From contig MU634429.1 in NCBI GenBank assembly GCA_026770595.1, positions 1 through 12,267 on the forward strand: DNA of 12,267 nucleotides, written 5' to 3'. The notes beneath the pieces are model-generated. The model did no database searches and had not been told where the DNA came from. It worked only from the letters and a program-made list of their open reading frames with translations. Source of the stretch: Ochromonadaceae sp. CCMP2298. Taxonomy: Eukaryota > Sar > Synurophyceae > Ochromonadales > Ochromonadaceae. Positions within the stretch are counted from its first letter, which is position 1, and every line of letters starts with the position of its first letter. Of the stretch, positions 8,377-12,267 are shown piece after piece. Made by a program: the position numbers and the translations under genes.

Positions 8377-8939
8377 ATCTTTTACTTTAACCCCCTTTCA
8401 CTTTGCAGATTCTCATTCCCAAGGGGCCAGGAAGCAAGGGCCAAGGAAACCCCAAAAGATCTCGCTCCGGGACTGGGACTTCGGAACTTATCGAATTCTA
8501 GAAGTTTTGGAGCTTGCTGCATATGGTGGGCTTGTAGGATGGTGGTGGATTGAGAATTGCGAGGTAAATTGATCTGTTGTGTGTCTGCTCCTCTCCTCAC
8601 TGACCCACTTTGATCGCATCTGCTGACGTCTCTCCACATCTGGTACCTTCATGCAGAAGTAAGCGCCTCCGTCCTGTCTGTTTGCGGGATAATCAATCGT
8701 CATTTCAAGTTCGATTGATGGATTGAGCTCATCCACAGGGTGCAAAGAAGCGTGCGAGGTAATTTATCCTGCTGTAGCTGCTTTTCTTCCTCAATCACCC
8801 TGCACACTTTGCATTTCATTTGACTTCTCTCCGAATTAATTAAAATTTGATTCCGAATTAATTACATTGGATCACTGGACAATTCAAATCATGCTAATCT
8901 TCTCACTCTCTCTCTCTTGCCACAGCTAGCAATAACACG
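8377..8939 (+). promoter_or_regulatory. Probable spliced, non-coding leader of the ankyrin gene
   Basis: No long ORF is present. Splice-like signals suggest 5' UTR exons: ACTTTGCAG|ATT (8409), GCGAG|GTAAAT (8564), TTCATGCAG|AAG (8656), GCGAG|GTAATT (8759) and TTGCCACAG|CTAGC (8925), 14 nt before the ATG. The segment 8657-8758 has stops in all three frames, so it cannot be coding. The last intron would hold two CCGAATTAATTA copies (8831-8842 and 8853-8864) and a CTCACTCTCTCTCTCTTGC tract. The gene's promoter probably lies close to the USP7 poly(A) site. The exon structure is inferred. Confidence 0.5.
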
Positions 8940-10244
8940 ATGTCATTGGAAGATTCATTATTTCTGCTGCGGGAGCTGCTGGGCCCGGCCTGCGACCCGC
9001 AGTTGCGCCTGGTCTCCAAGAGCTGCCACGCCGCCATGGCGATCGTGCCTCGCGAGCCGATGCGCCTGGAAGATTACGTGTCCTCCCTGCGTCTATTCCT
9101 CTGGGCCCTGGAGGCGTTGAAGTTGCCCTGGGACGTGGAGATTTGCGCGGCAGCGGCGCGGGGGGGGCAGCTGGACGTGCTGCGGTGGTTGCGGGGGCAG
9201 ACGCTGCCCTGTCCATGGGACGCCGATACATGCAAGGAGATGGCCAGGGGCGGGCATATTGAGCTGCTGCAGTGGATGCAGGGCCAGATGCCAGAGTGGG
9301 TGAGGGGCGCCTGGACGCTGGCTGCTGCTGCGGAGTTTGGACAGCTGGAAACGGTGCAGTGGCTGAGGGCGCAGCAGCCTCCCTGCGAGTGGGACGCTGG
9401 GGCGATCTCGGGGGCGGCATCCAACGGGCATCTGGGGATGGTCCAGTGGCTGCTGGGGTGCCAGCCGCCCTGCCCGTGGGGCTTCGATACAACTGAGTTG
9501 GCAGCCAGGGGCGGACATATCCAGCTGCTTCAGTGGCTGCAGGAACAGACGCCGGCCTGGCCGCTAGACGCGGGGACGCTGGCGTCTGCTGCGGCGGGCG
9601 GACAGCTGGAGACTGTTCAGTGGCTGAGGGCGCAGCAGCCCCCCTGCCCGTGGGACGTTTATGCCTGTTATAGCGCCGCTGAGTGCGGGCAGATGGAGGT
9701 GCTAAGCTGGCTGCGGGCCCAGCATCCGCCCGCTCCGTGGGGTGCGTATGCCTGCCGTGTGGCGGCTGAGAATGGCGATATGGAGATGCTGCAGTGCCTG
9801 CGCGGACTCGACCCGCCCTGCCCCTGGGGCATGGATGTGGTAAATATGGCAATGGAGGAGAGGCATTTTGAGGTGGTGCGCTGGCTGATGTCCCAGGAGC
9901 CCCCCTGTCCCTGTGACGAAAGTGTCTGCACCTGCCTCGCTTATCACGGGGAGTACAAGCTGCTGCGGTGGCTGCGGGCCCAGCACCCGCCCGCTCCCTG
10001 GTGTGCGCATGCCTGCCGGGTGGCGGCCCAGATTGGCAATTTGGAGATGCTGCAGTGCCTGCGTGGACTGGACCCGCCCTGTCCCTGGGACGAAAGCGCC
10101 TGCACGCACGCTGCGGCTCGAGGCCATTGGGAGGTGCTGCGGTGGCTGCTGCAGCAAGACCCGCCCTGCCCCTGCAGCGCAGAGACTCGCCAGCTGGCTA
10201 GTGAGCACCTGGACATCGCAGCGGTGGGAGAGGAGGTGGTATAG
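8940..10244 (+). CDS. Ankyrin-repeat protein with 29-residue PCPW repeats
   Basis: This 434-aa protein most likely acts as a protein-binding scaffold; partner and pathway are unknown. Residues 1-61 are unique. LLRELLGPACDPQLRLVSKSCHAAM resembles a degenerate F-box (not supported enough to name). From about residue 62 there are twelve full repeats and one partial. Ten repeats (3-12, residues 119-408) are exactly 29 residues. Each has an AA..G core followed by a LxWLRAQ-type helix and a PPCPWD-type loop. Canonical ankyrin repeats are 33 residues, so these are a short variant that I associate with stramenopile and large-virus proteins. There are no membrane segments or signal peptide. The ATG is the first in frame, 14 nt after a good 3' splice site. 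The frame is uninterrupted, so the gene looks intact. Repeats 8 and 11 carry Cys in place of the helix Trp. Confidence 0.9.
   Translation: MSLEDSLFLLRELLGPACDPQLRLVSKSCHAAMAIVPREPMRLEDYVSSLRLFLWALEALKLPWDVEICAAAARGGQLDVLRWLRGQTLPCPWDADTCKEMARGGHIELLQWMQGQMPEWVRGAWTLAAAAEFGQLETVQWLRAQQPPCEWDAGAISGAASNGHLGMVQWLLGCQPPCPWGFDTTELAARGGHIQLLQWLQEQTPAWPLDAGTLASAAAGGQLETVQWLRAQQPPCPWDVYACYSAAECGQMEVLSWLRAQHPPAPWGAYACRVAAENGDMEMLQCLRGLDPPCPWGMDVVNMAMEERHFEVVRWLMSQEPPCPCDESVCTCLAYHGEYKLLRWLRAQHPPAPWCAHACRVAAQIGNLEMLQCLRGLDPPCPWDESACTHAAARGHWEVLRWLLQQDPPCPCSAETRQLASEHLDIAAVGEEVV
9170..10180 (+). repeat. 87-bp ankyrin-coding repeats with 261-bp higher-order period
   Basis: The coding repeats have an 87-bp period. 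Similarity is strongest at every third repeat: the segment at 9251 recurs at 9512, and that at 9742 recurs at 10003, both exactly 261 bp apart. Repeats 3 and 6 match at 21 of 29 residues, and repeats 8 and 11 at 23 of 29. Confidence 0.85.
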
Positions 10245-10507
10245 GTAGGGGAAGACGGGGATGTGGCGTGAGGGGAGAAAGGACAGAAAGGCAGTCCACA
10301 TGAGAATGGAGCAGATAGTACACGTACACGTGAGTATGGGAGAGTCATTGCACGTGTGGGAGTATGGGGCAGATAGCACAGGTGTGGGAGCATGGAAGAA
10401 TGTACACGTGTTGGGGTATGGAAACTGTACACGTGCGGGAGTGCGGGGGCAGTGGCTCTGGACGGTATGGGGGGCAGCCGGGTAACTGTTTGTCCGTGAC
10501 CGCACTA
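10245..10507 (+). other. 3' UTR of the ankyrin gene
   Basis: This is non-coding sequence between the stop codon and the poly(A) region. It holds a purine-rich start (GGGGAAGACGGGG, GGAGAAAGGACAG) and the CACGTG minisatellite described separately. Confidence 0.7.
10302..10450 (+). repeat. Imperfect 24-28 bp minisatellite with CACGTG cores
   Basis: About five units have the pattern CACGTG, then GGGAGTATGG, then a variable spacer. CACGTG occurs at 10327, 10351, 10405 and 10430; the third unit has CACAGGTG at 10377 instead. Unit spacing is 24-28 bp. On RNA the GUACACGUG segments can self-pair. It lies within the presumed ankyrin 3' UTR. Confidence 0.8.
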
Positions 10508-10560
10508 CTGCGGCTGTGCCTGCCAGCTAATCCCAATAAAAGTAGGTGCGTCTCCGTAGG
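10508..10560 (+). terminator. Poly(A) region of the ankyrin gene, shared module copy B
   Basis: AATAAA at 10535-10540 is 291 nt after the stop, with TGTGCCTGCC upstream and AGGTGCGTCTCCG downstream. It aligns to 8321-8376 with 42 of 53 positions identical and one 3-nt gap by my count. Confidence 0.83.
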
Positions 10561-11028
10561 TGGGAACTTATCCCTACCGAGGCAGCACGGCAGCCACAGC
10601 AGCTGCATACTACACAGCGCCCATCGCATATTGTTGTCTACGTTCTGCTCTCTGATGAATACGACAGAGTGTTGTAACTTCTCGATGGTGGCGAAATGAA
10701 ATATTGAACGTAACAGCGCTGTTTTGTTATACTGCGACAAGCTTTGCATAACTTTAACAAACCTGGAAGTCGAGTGCACATTTTATAAGGGTGACATATT
10801 ATAAGGTATAAGGGTACATTTGTGCGTTTCGCTTGAATCGCTTGGAAATTCTCGAAGCGCGAGGGTACGTACGTAAGTTACCCTTTTCCTGCTGGAGAAG
10901 ACTTCGCTTCACTTTTTCCTCGGCAGGATGCTGGGATGTGCTCAATTTTTGCACATGCCAGCCAGCCGACAGTACGGAAAGCCATTCGCATCATTGTGAT
11001 TCTGCGTGCCGAGTTGCTGTGTGCAGTG
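10561..11028. other. Intergenic sequence without a supportable gene
   Basis: The short ORFs here show no family resemblance. The AT-richer part holds three TATAAGG elements (10784, 10800, 10807). Downstream is GTACGTACGTAAGT (10865-10878), flanked by GGGTA/TACCC arms, and it contains a perfect donor-like GTAAGT. This could be the promoter and first exon of a transcript entering the repeat region, but nothing downstream confirms it. Confidence 0.5.
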
Positions 11029-11611
11029 TGCTGGGTGCTGGGCGCTGGGCGCTGTACAGTGGGTGGTGGGTGCTGGGTGCTGGGTACTGGTTGCTGGGTG
11101 CTGGGCGCTGGGTGGTGGGTGGTGGGTGCTTAGCGCTCGGAATGCTATGCACTGGGGATGCTAGGGATGCTGGGTGCTAGGTGTTGGGTGCTTGAGCGTT
11201 AGAGGCGCTGGGACTGCAGGGGGTCTGCCTCTAAAATCCTGAGTACTGACGACGCTGGTTGCTGTGGTTGCTGGGTGGTGGGGATGCTATGTGCTGGCGA
11301 TGATGGGGTGCGATTTAATGGTTGGGTGCTGTCGTTGCTTACCGGTAGTGCTTAATGCATGGTGCCGGGTGCTGGTGCTGGGTGCTTGGTGCTTGGTGCT
11401 TGATGCTTGGTGCTGTATGCCGGGTGCCGGGTGCTGGTGGTGGGTGCTGGTGGTGGGTGCCAAGTGCTGAGTGCTAGATCCTGGGTTCCAGGTGCTGATG
11501 CTGGGTGCCGGATGCTGGTGGTGGTGCCGGGTACTGTAAGCTGGCGAACGTGGGGATGCTGAGGATGTTGGGTGCTGAGGGTGCTGGGGGTGTCGGGAGC
11601 CAGGATGCTGG
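11029..11611 (+). repeat. Heptamer (TGCTGGG) minisatellite, two blocks
   Basis: Positions 11029-11140 are sixteen consecutive 7-bp units in register, mostly TGCTGGG with CGCTGGG, TGGTGGG and decayed forms. A decayed middle part follows. A second, more diverged block (about 11360-11605) mixes GGTGCTG, GGTGCTT and GGTGCCG units. The unit has no stop codon in any + frame, so the several ORFs over it are by-products of composition. Four GGG runs with 4-nt loops (11061-11084) and five more (11096-11126) fit the G-quadruplex pattern. Confidence 0.92.
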
Positions 11612-12267
11612 GTAAGCTTAGGCACTGCATTTGGCCTAGCCGCGAGAAGCAAGTCATCGTGCACGTGGCCAGCCTGGCGGGTGCATTGGACTCGCAGTCT
11701 TGGTGCGAGTGGGCGGGGCAAGTGGTGTTAGTGGTTCGAGTGGTGCGAGTGGCCCACCCGAGGACCTCGGCTGGACTCTCCTTCCCAGTTCCTCTGCCAT
11801 TATGGGAAGGCTTCCCACTCTCTGCGGTCTCTCTCTGCAATGCAGCTGGATCCCTTTCTCCGCATTTTTGGCGGTGGACTTTCTGTTGACAGGCGACGTG
11901 GTTTCACTGAGTGGGGATTCAGGGAAACAGGTCTGTCTGTCTTGTTAGTAGATCGTAATCTGAGCTGAGATGTTCTTGCTGTTCAATGTACTGATAAGCG
12001 AAGACGGTTTGGTTCTGAGGTATTTCGTTAATGTCAATCGTCAATGATTAGATAGTAACAAGTGAGCAGGAGCTGTGGGATGCCTGCTGATGGAGGTGTT
12101 CCTAAGGCGAAGTGAAGCTCTCCGAACCCGATCCTCTCTGCTCCGAGGTGGAGCAGATACAGCGAGTGGTTGCCAGAGATGTAACTATCATATATGCGTT
12201 TGGCTAATACTAAATATGTGTTATGTAGTCCCAGTGTAGGGACAGATATATATATGCATGCCTATGT
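11612..12267. other. Window end, no recognisable gene
   Basis: The ORFs on both strands are short, unlike any family I know, and partly repeat-driven. A 9-bp repeat AGTGGTGCG with variants occurs at about 11719-11754. The last 300 bp are AT-richer, ending in a TATATATATGCATGC stretch. No AATAAA, tRNA or rRNA is seen. A gene starting or ending beyond the window cannot be excluded. Confidence 0.5.

Noticed and set aside
8926-9852. 308-codon open frame on the minus strand opposite the ankyrin gene
   Set aside because: Its Pro/Ala/Arg-rich, 29-residue-periodic translation is just the complement of the 87-bp ankyrin repeats. The sense frame has clear repeat-domain conservation.
9702-10505. Minus-strand open frame continuing through the ankyrin 3' UTR
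   Set aside because: Its apparent repeated peptide comes from the CACGTG minisatellite read in reverse; there is no domain and no conserved start context.
11029-11140. Telomere-like repeat
   Set aside because: The TGCTGGG heptamer differs from the known TTTAGGG and TTAGGG types, is imperfect, and is internal to the sequence.
10833-11470. Gly/Trp/Val-rich plus-strand ORFs over the heptamer array
   Set aside because: The TGCTGGG unit contains no stop codon in any forward frame, so open frames are expected. The peptides are pure repeat translation.
11352-11840. Ser/Thr/His/Pro-rich minus-strand ORFs (162 and 144 codons)
   Set aside because: They are the reverse reading of the same minisatellite, extended by chance into 11612-11840; no family match is recognised.
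12228-12243. GTCCC/GGGAC hairpin near the window end as a terminator
   Set aside because: A 5-bp stem with a 6-nt loop is expected by chance, and no gene is placed upstream.
1-12267. A functional gene cluster or defence-like system
   Set aside because: The four genes are common eukaryotic families with no shared pathway, separate promoters and poly(A) sites; nothing in the sequence ties them together beyond the shared 3'-end module.

Overview
This is nuclear DNA from a eukaryote. Three of the four protein-coding genes are interrupted by short GT-AG introns (65-210 bp where both ends are visible), two genes end in AATAAA signals, and the proteins are eukaryotic families: a tyrosine-kinase-like kinase, pyrroline-5-carboxylate reductase, a USP7-type deubiquitinase and an ankyrin-repeat protein. 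Coding regions are GC-rich, introns are small, and genes are separated by roughly 0.4-0.6 kb. The 29-residue ankyrin repeats with a Pro-Cys-Pro-Trp motif, and the style of the kinase activation loop, remind me of stramenopile algae. That assignment is an inference of moderate to low confidence.

Layout, all on the + strand. 1-39 is the end of an intron and 40-548 the last exon of a protein kinase whose N-lobe lies outside the window. 549-1125 is a spacer with a likely kinase poly(A) signal. 1126-2463 is a complete four-exon pyrroline-5-carboxylate reductase gene (313 aa, probable organelle-targeting leader). 2869-8289 is a complete four-exon USP7/UBP12-like gene (1664 aa, about half as long again as animal or plant members). 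8290-8939 holds its 3' end and a probably spliced, non-coding leader for the next gene. 8940-10244 is an intronless-coding ankyrin-repeat gene (434 aa) with a minisatellite-bearing 3' UTR and poly(A) signal. From 10561 to the end I find no supportable gene; it holds a long 7-bp minisatellite with G-quadruplex potential.

The four genes do not form an obvious pathway: signalling, proline synthesis, deubiquitination and a protein-binding scaffold. They look like ordinary co-oriented neighbours. I do not see a clear undescribed multi-gene system.

The unexplained signals are in the non-coding and repeat architecture. A roughly 53-bp module is shared by the 3' ends of the USP7 and ankyrin genes. 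Five of the seven introns contain exact or near-exact short tandem repeats, mostly 7-8 bp, several of which multiply branch-point-like motifs. The ankyrin gene shows a 261-bp higher-order repeat. The USP7 homologue has an expansion between its catalytic His and Asn.
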